Below are positions 35,596-43,995 of a stretch of DNA of 64,000 bases, one piece after another. Position numbers and translations under genes: made by a program. The notes beneath the pieces were generated by a model that made no database searches, was not told the DNA's origin, and worked only from the letters and a program-made list of their open reading frames with translations. Every line of letters begins with the position of its first letter. The stretch's first letter is position 1. Origin of the DNA: Flavobacterium ajazii (GTDB lineage: Bacteria > Bacteroidota > Bacteroidia > Flavobacteriales > Flavobacteriaceae); the NCBI RefSeq assembly GCF_010614725.1, contig NZ_JAAEHL010000014.1:62001-126000 (forward strand), written 5' to 3'.

Positions 35596-36690
35596 ATGAA
35601 AGCAGGAATTGTAGGATTACCAAATGTTGGAAAATCAACATTATTTAATTGTTTATCTAATGCAAAAGCGCAAAGTGCCAACTTTCCATTTTGTACAATC
35701 GAACCTAATATTGGTGTTGTAAACGTTCCGGATCCGAGAATCAACAAACTGGAGGAATTGGTAAAACCAGAGCGTGTTCAAATGGCAACTGTAGATATCG
35801 TAGATATTGCAGGTTTGGTAAAAGGTGCAAGTAAAGGTGAAGGTCTTGGAAACCAGTTTTTAGGAAACATTAGAGAGTGTAATGCTATCATTCATGTTTT
35901 GCGTTGTTTTGATAATGATAATATTGTACACGTTGACGGAAATGTAAATCCAATTCGTGATAAAGAAACTATCGATATCGAATTGCAGTTAAAAGATTTA
36001 GAAACAATCGAGAAACGTTTGGAAAAAGTAAAACGTGCTGCAAAAACAGGAAACAAAGAAGCTCAGACAGAAGAAGCTTTATTAAACAGAATCAGAGAAG
36101 CTTTATTACAGGCAAAATCTGCAAGAACAATTGTTCCTCAGAATAATGACGAAGAAGTTTTATTAGAAAGCTTCCAATTGATTACAGCAAAACCAGTTTT
36201 ATACGTTTGTAACGTTGACGAAAGTTCAGCAGTAAGCGGAAATAAATATGTTGACCAGGTTCGTGAATTAGTAAAAGATGAAGATGCAGAAGTTATAGTA
36301 CTTTCAGTGGGTGCAGAGGCAGATATTACCGAATTAGAGAGCTACGAAGAGCGTCAGGTTTTCCTTGAAGATATGGGATTAGAAGAGCCGGGAGCTTCAG
36401 TTTTAATACGTGCAGCTTATAAATTATTAAAACAGCAAACATACTTCACAGCCGGTGTAAAAGAAGTTCGTGCCTGGACCATCAATATTGGAGCGACAGC
36501 GCCACAGGCTGCAGGAGTTATCCACACTGATTTCGAAAAAGGATTCATTCGAGCAGAAGTAATTTCATACGATGATTACGTTCAATATGGTTCTGAGGCA
36601 AAAGCTAAAGAAGCGGGAAGATTCAAAGTAGAAGGAAAAGAATACGTGGTAAAAGATGGTGATGTAATGCATTTCCGTTTTAACGTTTAA
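35596..36690 (+). CDS. ychF: Redox-regulated ATPase YchF (OBG family)
   Basis: A 364-residue P-loop NTPase of the Obg/HflX superfamily that hydrolyses ATP in preference to GTP and binds the ribosome in stress regulation. Motifs are G1 GLPNVGKST (residues 7-15), G2 and switch I around NFPFCTIEPNIGVV, DIAGLVKGASKGEGLGNQFL (G3), a degenerate G4 near VCNVDE, and G5 LSVGAE. NVDE in place of NKxD agrees with ATP specificity. The C-terminal TGS domain (about 280-364) ends with EYVVKDGDVMHFRFNV. The length matches the family. Confidence 0.95.
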   Translation: MKAGIVGLPNVGKSTLFNCLSNAKAQSANFPFCTIEPNIGVVNVPDPRINKLEELVKPERVQMATVDIVDIAGLVKGASKGEGLGNQFLGNIRECNAIIHVLRCFDNDNIVHVDGNVNPIRDKETIDIELQLKDLETIEKRLEKVKRAAKTGNKEAQTEEALLNRIREALLQAKSARTIVPQNNDEEVLLESFQLITAKPVLYVCNVDESSAVSGNKYVDQVRELVKDEDAEVIVLSVGAEADITELESYEERQVFLEDMGLEEPGASVLIRAAYKLLKQQTYFTAGVKEVRAWTINIGATAPQAAGVIHTDFEKGFIRAEVISYDDYVQYGSEAKAKEAGRFKVEGKEYVVKDGDVMHFRFNV

Positions 36691-36796
36691 TTTTTTTCTT
36701 GAGAAAATAGAGTAAAGAAGGAAGAGAATAGATTGAACTGCTGGAGAAATTCAGCAGTTTTTTTATGTCTAAAATTGAAGCCTGATAATCTAAAAA

Positions 36797-36844
36797 AATC
36801 TGCGTAAACCCGCGCTTTCGCAATAGCGAATCTGTAAAATCCGC
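36797..36844. repeat. 8-bp-periodic intergenic block (CG-anchored)
   Basis: Between ychF and the TIGR02117 gene, six consecutive octamers can be read: AATCTGCG, TAAACCCG, CGCTTTCG, CAATAGCG, AATCTGTA, AAATCCGC. A CG dinucleotide recurs at 36803, 36811, 36819 and 36827. AATCTG recurs 32 nt apart. The rest of the 251-nt spacer (36691-36941) shows only AT-rich sequence. Confidence 0.45.
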
Positions 36845-36941
36845 ATAACATTTCGCAAACAAATTAAAAACTAGTAAAACTTTGGCTCAAAAATTGGTTA
36901 CAGAAAAATCAACCAATAACTAAATCTAAAACCAATCAAAA

Positions 36942-37619
36942 ATGCTAAAAAAATCTTTCAAATTTCTCGGCTGGACACTTTTCGGAATCTTCACTTTTCT
37001 TGCTTTGTACATTTCATCAGTTCTTCTAATTTCAAAAATTACTGTGAATTCAGATATCGCAGCAGTAGAAGAACAAAATGCAATTCCAATTTACATTCTC
37101 TCTAACGGTGTTCACACCGATATTGTAGTTCCTATTAAAAACGAAATCAAAGACTGGCGAAACGAAATTCGGTTTGACCAGACACAATCAAAAGATTCTT
37201 TGATGAATTATGTTGCTTTTGGCTGGGGAGACAAAGGTTTTTATCTGGATACGCCGGAATGGTCAGATTTGAAAGCAAGTACGGCATTGAAAGCTGCATT
37301 CGGTGTAAGTTCATCGGCGATGCATACTACATTTTTTAAACAATTAAAAGAAGGAAATGACTGCAAACGTATTCTGATTTCAAAAGAGAATTACCAAAAT
37401 CTGGTGACTTATATTTCAGAGAGCTTTAGTGATTCTATTCATCCTCAATGGATTGAAGGTCATAGCTACGGCAAAAAAGATGCTTTTTACGAAGCAAAAG
37501 GAAGTTACAGTCTTTTTTATACCTGCAATACATGGGCAAACAATGCATTAAAAGCTGCCAATCAAAAAGCAAGTTTATGGACGGTTTATGATAAAGGGAT
37601 TTTTTGTCACTATAAGTAA
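36942..37619 (+). CDS. TIGR02117 family protein (DUF2459)
   Basis: A 225-residue protein with one N-terminal membrane segment (about 11-32), then a domain that includes YILSNGVHTDIVVPI near 50, FGWGDKGFYLDTPEWSDLK near 95, and FYTCNTWANNALKAANQKASLW near 190. These are the DUF2459/TIGR02117 landmarks, including a conserved Cys-Asn-Thr-Trp and a preceding His in GVHTDI that recall a papain-like or NlpC-like catalytic pair, which is inference. It is probably periplasmic and anchored by its N-terminus. A lipoprotein gene follows 8 nt downstream. Confidence 0.85.
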   Translation: MLKKSFKFLGWTLFGIFTFLALYISSVLLISKITVNSDIAAVEEQNAIPIYILSNGVHTDIVVPIKNEIKDWRNEIRFDQTQSKDSLMNYVAFGWGDKGFYLDTPEWSDLKASTALKAAFGVSSSAMHTTFFKQLKEGNDCKRILISKENYQNLVTYISESFSDSIHPQWIEGHSYGKKDAFYEAKGSYSLFYTCNTWANNALKAANQKASLWTVYDKGIFCHYK

Positions 37620-37627
37620 AAGTAGTT

Positions 37628-38299
37628 ATGAAAAAGTCAATTTTAATTATAGCAGTAATAACATTAATTATTTCTTGCAAAAAAGCAGATGCGGCATGTG
37701 CAGATTGTATTATTTTTTATTTTGAAAATCCAGAGCCTGGTAAAGATTCAGAATTAGATCATTTTCCGAATAAGTTCAGAGGATTGTATATGAATAATGA
37801 CTCTACTTTTATTAGAATTGAAGAAAGTAGAATCCTAAAAGAGTATTTTTATAAAGATATGATTCATAAACTCGCTTTAGATTCTTTGAAAGAAGAATTT
37901 GATATTGTGAAAGGAAAATTAGTGTCTATAAGTTTTAAGACGGAATATGATATGATTCCGAAAGGTGATTCAATAGAATTGATTCAAAAACAGACCGACA
38001 CTTTGTTTAGGTTTTCACTTTATGAAAAAGCAAAACGGATTGATGGACAATTGATATTAAGTAGAAAAGATTCTGTATTTTGGAAAATTCAGTTTCTTTC
38101 AATTGATAAAAACACATTAAGGTTTAAAAATCTTTGCGAAAAAGAAGATTTGAAAAAACTTGATTCTGTTACTAAAGTAAAAGGAAAAAATTTGGATTCA
38201 ACTTCTTATCTGATTAAACCAACAAGAAGCGAACTCAAAAAGGTTTTAAAAATTAAAAAACTGGGTTTTGATCAGGAATATAAAAAGGTTTTAAAATAA
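37628..38299 (+). CDS. Hypothetical lipoprotein
   Basis: A 223-residue lipoprotein. The signal sequence ends IISC, which places the lipidated cysteine at residue 17. A second feature is a short cysteine pair in ACADCI after the lipobox. The mature part is strongly charged, with alternating short strands and helices and a lysine-rich C-terminus. No family is recognised. It starts 8 nt after the TIGR02117 gene, so the two probably form an operon. Confidence 0.7.
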   Translation: MKKSILIIAVITLIISCKKADAACADCIIFYFENPEPGKDSELDHFPNKFRGLYMNNDSTFIRIEESRILKEYFYKDMIHKLALDSLKEEFDIVKGKLVSISFKTEYDMIPKGDSIELIQKQTDTLFRFSLYEKAKRIDGQLILSRKDSVFWKIQFLSIDKNTLRFKNLCEKEDLKKLDSVTKVKGKNLDSTSYLIKPTRSELKKVLKIKKLGFDQEYKKVLK

Positions 38300-38394
38300 G
38301 GTCACATGGAAAAAATATAAAATTCCAGTAAAAATCAGGAATTAAGGAGTTTTGATTATTGCGTAAATTTGAGAGAATATCAAAAAATCAGCAG

Positions 38395-39309
38395 ATGAAA
38401 AATCAAAATATTTTCTGGAAATCCTGGTATTTATTAAAAACTACCTTTTTTGAATTTAATGATGATAATGCTATAAAATTAAGTGCAGCATTATCTTATT
38501 ATACCATTTTTGCATTGCCTCCTTTATTGATTATTATCATTACTATTTGTGGTGTCTTTTTTGGGGAAGAGGCAGTCACAGGCCAATTATACGGCCAAAT
38601 AAATAGACTGGTAGGAAATAATGCCGCTGTGCAGATTCAGGAGGCAATAAAAAATGTGCAATTGGCAGACAGTAATTTTTTTGTAACCATTTTTGGTGTT
38701 GTTATGCTGCTGATTGGGGCTTCGGGTGTTTTTGCTGAGATTCAGAGTTCTATTAACTACATTTGGGGCTTACGTGCAAAACCGAATAAAGGTTTAAAAA
38801 AGTTCATAAAAAACCGATTAATGTCTTTCTCGATGATTGTTTCAGTAGGTTTTTTAATGCTGGTGAGTCTGATGCTGAATGCGACATTAGATGTTCTCAA
38901 TGCAAGATTAAAATTATATTTGCCGGATAGTACCGTATATCTCTTCTATATTATAAATATTTTAATTGTTTTTGCGAGTATCACCTTGCTTTTTGCTATT
39001 ATATTCAGAACATTGCCCGATGGAGACATAAAATGGAAAGATGCTTTTATCGGTGCGGGCTGTACTGCTATTTTGTTTATGGTGGGAAAATTTGCAATCG
39101 GAGTTTATCTCGGAAGTTCTACAATTGCAAGTGTTTACGGAGCCGCCGGATCAGTGATTATAATTTTGGTCTGGGTTTATTATTCTGCAATTATTTTGTA
39201 TTTCGGAGCCGAATTTACCAAGGTATATGCAAAAACCTTTGGCGGACAGATTACCCCAAACGATTATTCTGTTGAAATAAAAAAAGAAATTTTTGAAATT
39301 CAGTCGTAA
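38395..39309 (+). CDS. YihY/BrkB family membrane protein
   Basis: A 304-residue inner-membrane protein of the YihY/virulence factor BrkB family. It begins WKSWYLLKTTFFEFNDDNAIKLSAALSYYTIFALPPLLI, the family's conserved first helix with the A-L-S-Y-Y motif. Further helices lie near 75-100, 130-155, 180-205 and 230-275, with YGAAGSVIIILVWVYYSAIILYFGAEFTKVY closing the core. It was once annotated as RNase BN and is now thought to be a transporter or a lipid-linked function. I chose ATG 38395; a TTG 12 codons upstream is also in frame. Confidence 0.88.
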   Translation: MKNQNIFWKSWYLLKTTFFEFNDDNAIKLSAALSYYTIFALPPLLIIIITICGVFFGEEAVTGQLYGQINRLVGNNAAVQIQEAIKNVQLADSNFFVTIFGVVMLLIGASGVFAEIQSSINYIWGLRAKPNKGLKKFIKNRLMSFSMIVSVGFLMLVSLMLNATLDVLNARLKLYLPDSTVYLFYIINILIVFASITLLFAIIFRTLPDGDIKWKDAFIGAGCTAILFMVGKFAIGVYLGSSTIASVYGAAGSVIIILVWVYYSAIILYFGAEFTKVYAKTFGGQITPNDYSVEIKKEIFEIQS

Positions 39310-39350
39310 TTTCAGGAGTGTTTTATAAAAATTTCAAATCTAACTACTCG

Positions 39351-39980
39351 TTATTTAAATAATTGATTCAAATTGATCTCTTTTTTCTCTCTCAGTTTTT
39401 TTACAATTTTCAGAAAAGCAATAGCAGTAATGTAAGCATCTCCCAACGCGGTATGGCGGTCTTTTTTTGAAATATCAAATTTGTCAGCCAGATCATCCAG
39501 GGAGTAATGATCTTTACGCTCAAAAAGATGTGATTTTATCAATGTTTTTTTATACAAAACTCCGGTATCCAGTGATTTATTTTTTAATTCAGGCAAGCCA
39601 TTTCTTTCCAGGGCACGATTAATCATCGTGATATCAAAATAGGCATGATGAGCAATAATAATGGCATCACCTAAATAGGCAACAAACTGTTTCAAAGCTT
39701 CTGATTCTGAAGGACGTTTTACAACAAAATCTTTCAGAATTCCATGAATCTGAGCAGTTGATTCATCGTAATGATCCTGTTCGATATAAACTTCAAAACT
39801 ATCCTGAACCGAAATAGTACCATTTTGTAAAACGAGTGCACCAATACATAAAATCCGGTCGTTTGTAAAATCAAAACCTGTTGTTTCTGTATCCAGCACT
39901 ACAAAACGCGTTTCTTCAATAGTTATGTTTTCATCGAAAAACTTTTCTTCTTCTTTTTGCCAAAAATTAAATAAACTCAT
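39351..39980 (-). CDS. DnaQ-like 3'-5' exonuclease
   Basis: A 209-residue DEDDh exonuclease, related to the epsilon proofreading subunit of polymerase III. ExoI has the metal pair D30-T-E32 in FVVLDTETTGFD, ExoII has HHAYFDITMINRALE with its Asp, and ExoIII is DRHTALGDAYIT, with H-x-x-x-x-D spacing. An N-terminal extension (FWQKEEEKFFDEN) precedes the fold. It starts 2 nt after the DUF294/CBS gene and must be co-transcribed. The pairing of exonuclease and signalling protein is common in Bacteroidota and the related acetate-regulation loci of other bacteria. Confidence 0.9.
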   Translation of the reverse strand: MSLFNFWQKEEEKFFDENITIEETRFVVLDTETTGFDFTNDRILCIGALVLQNGTISVQDSFEVYIEQDHYDESTAQIHGILKDFVVKRPSESEALKQFVAYLGDAIIIAHHAYFDITMINRALERNGLPELKNKSLDTGVLYKKTLIKSHLFERKDHYSLDDLADKFDISKKDRHTALGDAYITAIAFLKIVKKLREKKEINLNQLFK

Positions 39981-39982
39981 TT

Positions 39983-41896
39983 TTATACAATATTAGAAAC
40001 ATTAAAACGTACCGAAATTAATTCCTGAAGCTCTTTGATGGTTTTAAAAGTCCTTTTCAGTTTTATTTTCTCCATTTTTGAAAGGGACTCCAAAGCGATA
40101 AACTGTCCTGAATCATGGTGTAAAAGCCCTTGTTTAGTTCTGAATTTCAATAAGGCTTTAAACGAATAAGAGCACGACAAGTAAAGTTCACTGTTATGAG
40201 GTTCCAGTTCGGCCAGTTTTTCAAAACGTTCTGCCGTGTTGCTGATAGATTTTACAGAATGAGACAAAATCAAAACCCTTGCAGCATCTGTCAGCGGCAT
40301 TAAAGCTCTTCGTTTAATATCAAACTGATCTTTATTGGCACCATCCTGTTCAACCAAAAACTGTCTGAAGAAACCCGTCGGAGAAGGACTTTGCAAAGCA
40401 CCACTTACCAAATGAACATAAAAAATAGGGTTAGCTTTTACATTTTCAAAAATCGAATCTGATAACTGGTCTACAAGTTCACGATTTCCGTATTTTACAC
40501 TATAATCAAAAAAGATAAATGATAACAAAACTTCATTTTTACCCGGATTTTTTATCCAGTAAGCTACCTGATTTTTCCATTCGTCAAGACTCATGCACCA
40601 TTTTGGATTGGATGCCATCATTTCTGCAGGACAATATTCATAGCCAATAGTAAAAAGTCCTTTATTAATGTGAGTAGCTAATTTTAGAAAATAGGCTTTT
40701 GTTTCATCTCTAAAAACTTCCGAAACATTTTCATACACAATAGCATTATCCTGATCTGTGTGCAGCATTTGTTCATCACGCCCCTGACTTCCCAATGCCA
40801 GCCAGGTAAATTTTACAGGAGGAGGTGTGTTCATTTTTTCTAATGAAATGTCAATAACACGGGTTACACAGGCATCGTTTAATTCGGTTATGATTTTGGT
40901 AATCAGTGTCATCGGAATGTTTTGATCCAGATATCCTTGCAACAATTGCATAATCTGTGCGCGGATCGGTTTGATTTCCTTAACTTTTGTAGTTCTTTTT
41001 AAAGCTTTAATCAAAACGGCCGGATTGTTACCCAGCGAAACCATAAGGTCGTGTTTTGACAAAATACCAACAGCTTTTGTATTTACAGTTCCGTCTTTGG
41101 TAAGACATAAATAACTGATATTACTTTTGATCATTGCCATTTGAGCTTCGGTAACCGTCATTTTTTTAGAATACGTAATAACCGGAGATGTCATAATAGC
41201 TTCAGCAGGGGTAGTAATAGGGTAGTCGCCGGAAACGATTTTGTTGCGCAAATCTTTATCCGTAATAATTCCGATTGGAAGCATTTCATCAACAATCAAA
41301 ATAGCCCCTACTTTTTTCTTGGTCAGGATTTTAGCGATTTCTTTTGCAGTGGTTGAAGGACCGCAGGTAACAATCTTTTTGGAATATTTTACAGGCTGTA
41401 AATCAAAAATTTCTTTTTCATTATTCGGATTGTGCTGCGCAATAACTTCACCGTATAAATTGTTTTTATGAACTTCAGAATAAGGGTTTTTAGTATTCGA
41501 AGCATAACTTTCAATCAGGAAATTACCAATGGCTTTATTCTCTAATGCATACGGTTTAAAAACGGCAATCGGAATTGCATATAAAATACTTTCCTCGTAA
41601 GTACTGGATTCCATGACATAATTTTCCTGTGCCAAAAGCGGTCTTAGTCCAAAAATATCCCCTTCATCACACATGTCAAGTGTTTTTTGATTTTTTTTAA
41701 GCGCAACTGCTCCTTTATGTACCACATAAAAGGAATCATGTGTCTTTTCATTTTCAGAAAAAATCACCGAGTCTTTTTCTTTATAAATAATAGAAATCTG
41801 CTCAGATAATTTTTCCAGATCTTTTTGGTGTAAAAGATTAAAAGGAGGGAAGTTCTTCAAAAAATCGGCAACTCTGTATGAAATTGTATTTTTCAT
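39983..41896 (-). CDS. cNMP-binding, CBS, DUF294 nucleotidyltransferase-like protein
   Basis: A 637-residue signalling protein. Domain order: cyclic-nucleotide-binding domain (about 15-125, with EKDSVIFSENEKTHDSFYVVHKG in pieces), two CBS domains (about 170-295; VGAILIVDEMLPIGIITDKDLRN and LTKDGTVNTKAVGILSKHDLM), DUF294 nucleotidyltransferase-like domain with GSQGRDEQMLHTDQDNAIVYE (about 370-395), and a helical DUF294_C end. The GSxGRxEQ...DQDNxxxYE motif is the classic GlnD-type site. It may sense nucleotides and modify or bind a partner protein. A 3'-5' exonuclease gene follows 2 nt downstream. Confidence 0.88.
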   Translation of the reverse strand: MKNTISYRVADFLKNFPPFNLLHQKDLEKLSEQISIIYKEKDSVIFSENEKTHDSFYVVHKGAVALKKNQKTLDMCDEGDIFGLRPLLAQENYVMESSTYEESILYAIPIAVFKPYALENKAIGNFLIESYASNTKNPYSEVHKNNLYGEVIAQHNPNNEKEIFDLQPVKYSKKIVTCGPSTTAKEIAKILTKKKVGAILIVDEMLPIGIITDKDLRNKIVSGDYPITTPAEAIMTSPVITYSKKMTVTEAQMAMIKSNISYLCLTKDGTVNTKAVGILSKHDLMVSLGNNPAVLIKALKRTTKVKEIKPIRAQIMQLLQGYLDQNIPMTLITKIITELNDACVTRVIDISLEKMNTPPPVKFTWLALGSQGRDEQMLHTDQDNAIVYENVSEVFRDETKAYFLKLATHINKGLFTIGYEYCPAEMMASNPKWCMSLDEWKNQVAYWIKNPGKNEVLLSFIFFDYSVKYGNRELVDQLSDSIFENVKANPIFYVHLVSGALQSPSPTGFFRQFLVEQDGANKDQFDIKRRALMPLTDAARVLILSHSVKSISNTAERFEKLAELEPHNSELYLSCSYSFKALLKFRTKQGLLHHDSGQFIALESLSKMEKIKLKRTFKTIKELQELISVRFNVSNIV

Positions 41897-42056
41897 TTGG
41901 TTAGATTTAGGTACTAAAATCAGAATAGAAACAGAATTGTAAAAGAAACACTTTTAAGCTTCTGTTCAAACTATATTTTATAAAAAATCAGGATAATTTG
42001 TGAAACAAAAAAAGCTCCGTAAAGGAACTTTTAATAGGAGATTTGATTTCAGTTTT

Positions 42057-42428
42057 TTAATCGATTTTGGTAACCGTTCCGTGCTGTTTTTCTTCAGAAC
42101 CCACCATCCCAAATTCAAAAGTATAGGAATCTTTAGAAGTCGTTAATATTTTCATGCTGATTGCTTTTTCTTCAGCCATATTTTTAGGGTGTTTTTTTTG
42201 CAGAACATACTCGCAGTCACTTACCCAGCGTATCGTTGCGGTATCAGTTTTTCCTTCAAAAGTTTCAATTTCAATACTGTCTTTACGCTCAAAAATCGTT
42301 GTTTTTTTTACGCCGTTTACTTCAAACTCAAATTTAAACTTTCCGTTTTTGAAATCTTTGCAGTTGTGCTCTGCATTATAACAAGATACCAGGGCAAGTA
42401 TTGGGAATAAGGATATAATTTTTTTCAT
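42057..42428 (-). CDS. Small lipoprotein (often misnamed DNA topoisomerase IV)
   Basis: A 123-residue lipoprotein with a signal peptide ending LALVSC (Cys16). The mature region has HNCKDFKNGKFKFEFEVNGV, FERKDSIEIETFEG, TATIRWVSDCEYVLQKKHP and MKILTTSKDSYTFEFGMV. The two cysteines in HNCKD and SDCEY could form a disulfide. Related flavobacterial proteins often carry the label DNA topoisomerase IV, which I consider a propagated error, as nothing here resembles ParC/ParE. Role unknown; the mature fold is a beta-rich periplasmic domain. Confidence 0.75.
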   Translation of the reverse strand: MKKIISLFPILALVSCYNAEHNCKDFKNGKFKFEFEVNGVKKTTIFERKDSIEIETFEGKTDTATIRWVSDCEYVLQKKHPKNMAEEKAISMKILTTSKDSYTFEFGMVGSEEKQHGTVTKID

Positions 42429-42449
42429 TTTAAATAAGTTGTTTTTTTA

Positions 42450-42533
42450 GGAGCTGATTCCTGCTTTCCACTGCAATCTTTTTATTTTTAAAGGAAAAAT
42501 AAAAAGGATTTCCGTTTCAATCAGGGCTAGGGC
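42450..42533 (+). repeat. Structured dispersed element, copy B
   Basis: Second copy of the element at 20753-20834. Central perfect 12-bp stem 42478-42489/42495-42506 with a 5-nt loop. Upstream flank GGAGCTGATTCCTGCTTTCC and downstream AAAAGGATTTCCGTTTCAAT then CAGGGCTAGGGC match copy A with few changes, while the stem sequence differs completely yet pairs. CTGATT (42454-42459) can also pair with AATCAG near 42519-42524. It lies in the spacer between two minus-strand genes. Confidence 0.7.
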
Positions 42534-42569
42534 AATCGTTTTCATCAGAAAAATAAAAGAGAGAACTAA

Positions 42570-43145
42570 TTATTTCAATCTGTTTAATTCATCATCAGTA
42601 AAATTTTTAATTTCTTTTTCTTTAGCAAACTTTTCGGCGTTGTAATTCCCGGATTTATTCTTGGGAATCGATAAGCTGTTCCAGGAGCTGTTTTTCAATT
42701 GTTTGGCATAAAAAACAATTTGCCCGATATGATACGGATAATGAGCCAATTGTCTATTAATGGCTTCAATAACGGTATGGCCTTCATTTCGAATATAAAT
42801 AATATCCGAAAGCTGTTCGGGACTCAAATTGTTTAAAGCGTCAAAAAATACATTCCAGCCTCTATTCCATGTTTCAAGAACTTCATCTTTTGACAGTAAA
42901 TCATTTTCAAATTCGGCATCGCGATTGCGCCATTCTTTTTCACCGTCAGAAGTTAAGAAGTCTGTCCAACGCGAAAGCATATTTCCGGAAATGTGTTTAA
43001 TTATGGTTGCAATGCTATTGGTGTCTTCATTTAAAGTAATAAAAAGCTGTTCAGGTTCAAGTTGATCGATGGCTTTTTCCCCCAGTGTTTTATAGTACAA
43101 AAATTGCTTTTTAACGCTTTCCAGATAAGATTCGTTCGTTTCCAT
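42570..43145 (-). CDS. DUF1572 (DinB-superfamily) protein
   Basis: A 191-residue four-helix-bundle protein of the DUF1572/DinB superfamily. The first helix is YLESVKKQFLYYKTLGEKAIDQL. It then shows NSIATIIKHISGNMLSRWTDFLTSDG with the first metal-type His, INRQLAHYPYHIGQIVFYAKQL with the His pair, and WNSLSIPKNKS. Three spaced histidines are the usual metal ligands of this fold, and the family links to mycothiol/bacillithiol-type thiol transferases; the activity here is not known. Its stop to start gap with the pentapeptide gene is 2 nt, so the two form an operon. Confidence 0.82.
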   Translation of the reverse strand: METNESYLESVKKQFLYYKTLGEKAIDQLEPEQLFITLNEDTNSIATIIKHISGNMLSRWTDFLTSDGEKEWRNRDAEFENDLLSKDEVLETWNRGWNVFFDALNNLSPEQLSDIIYIRNEGHTVIEAINRQLAHYPYHIGQIVFYAKQLKNSSWNSLSIPKNKSGNYNAEKFAKEKEIKNFTDDELNRLK

Positions 43146-43147
43146 GA

Positions 43148-43720
43148 TTATACAATTTTAATATCATATTTATCTAAAAGCCCCACGATTCCCTGAGTTG
43201 AAAACTGTGCTTTTCTCATCGGGTTAAATTCAGGATCGATTTTATAATTGTAAGCCGTCCTAAAATCAACAGCAGCCAGTTGGGTTTCATTAAAAATCGC
43301 ACCGTCTAAATCACAATTGTCAAAAACCGAGTTCATTAAATTGGTTCCAATAAAAGTAACTTCTCTTACTGATGAATTGATGAACTTTGTTTTCGGCATT
43401 TTTTTATTTGAAAACAAAGCATAATCCAGTGTACATTCTTCAAAATAAACCTGAAATAGAAAATCGTCACATTCATTGAAAGCGATTCCTAAAAGCTTGC
43501 AGTTTTTAAAAGTCACATTTTTTAAACTCGTTCCTGCCAGACTGGTCATCGACAAATTGCAATCAATAAATTCACAGTCTAAAAAAGTATTGTAAGCAAA
43601 ATTGCTGTTAGAAAAATCACAGTTTTTAAAAATACAATCTTCAAATTCACGGTTGTTTATTTTCTTGTCAATATAAATGACCTTCTCGAATGTTTTTTGA
43701 ATGTGAATTAGACTTTCCAT
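43148..43720 (-). CDS. Pentapeptide-repeat protein
   Basis: A 190-residue protein made largely of A(D/N)LXX-like pentapeptides arranged as a right-handed quadrilateral helix, visible from about residue 25: FEDCIFKNCDFSNSNF, FLDCEFIDCNLSMTSL, LKNVTFKNCKLLGIAF, NLMNSVFDNCDLDGAIF, ending LDKYDIKIV. Cysteine is frequent at the repeat corner. No signal peptide is seen, so it is cytoplasmic; related proteins can mimic DNA (Qnr/MfpA) but no gyrase link is shown here. Co-transcribed with the DUF1572 gene (2-nt gap). Confidence 0.88.
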   Translation of the reverse strand: MESLIHIQKTFEKVIYIDKKINNREFEDCIFKNCDFSNSNFAYNTFLDCEFIDCNLSMTSLAGTSLKNVTFKNCKLLGIAFNECDDFLFQVYFEECTLDYALFSNKKMPKTKFINSSVREVTFIGTNLMNSVFDNCDLDGAIFNETQLAAVDFRTAYNYKIDPEFNPMRKAQFSTQGIVGLLDKYDIKIV

Positions 43721-43772
43721 GAATGTTTTTGTATTTTTTGAGCGTTGTGACCTACTCGAACAATATACTGTG

Positions 43773-43970
43773 TTATACAGATAGATTTTTAATTAATGGT
43801 TTTTTGCCCCATTTTTCAGCAATATCTTTTGCCTCTTCTTGGGTATAAAATTTCCGTTTTTTTATATTATCTAATGCATTATCTATATCTAAATTGTATA
43901 GGATACTTGAATCACAATTTAAATTATCCATTTTTTGAGAAAACTCGTTTGTTTCTGGTTGAATATTCAT
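43773..43970 (-). CDS. Hypothetical 65-residue protein
   Basis: A small acidic-to-basic protein with DIDNALDNIKKRKFYTQEEAKDIAEKWGKK at its C-terminal half. A helix-forming start, then a turn with KKRKFYTQEEAKDIAEKW, gives the look of a small DNA-binding or antitoxin-like protein, but this is a weak impression. No toxin gene is beside it. Start ATG at 43970. The frame is clean and the codons match neighbours, so it is probably real. Confidence 0.45.
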   Translation of the reverse strand: MNIQPETNEFSQKMDNLNCDSSILYNLDIDNALDNIKKRKFYTQEEAKDIAEKWGKKPLIKNLSV

Positions 43971-43995
43971 AATTTAAGATTTGAAAAGATACAAA

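Noticed and set aside
42001..42040. Weak hairpin AAAAGCTCC/GGAACTTTT upstream of the DUF294 gene stop side
   Set aside because: Contains a mismatch and too short a stem; it lies upstream of the 41896 start, not after a stop with a clear T tract.
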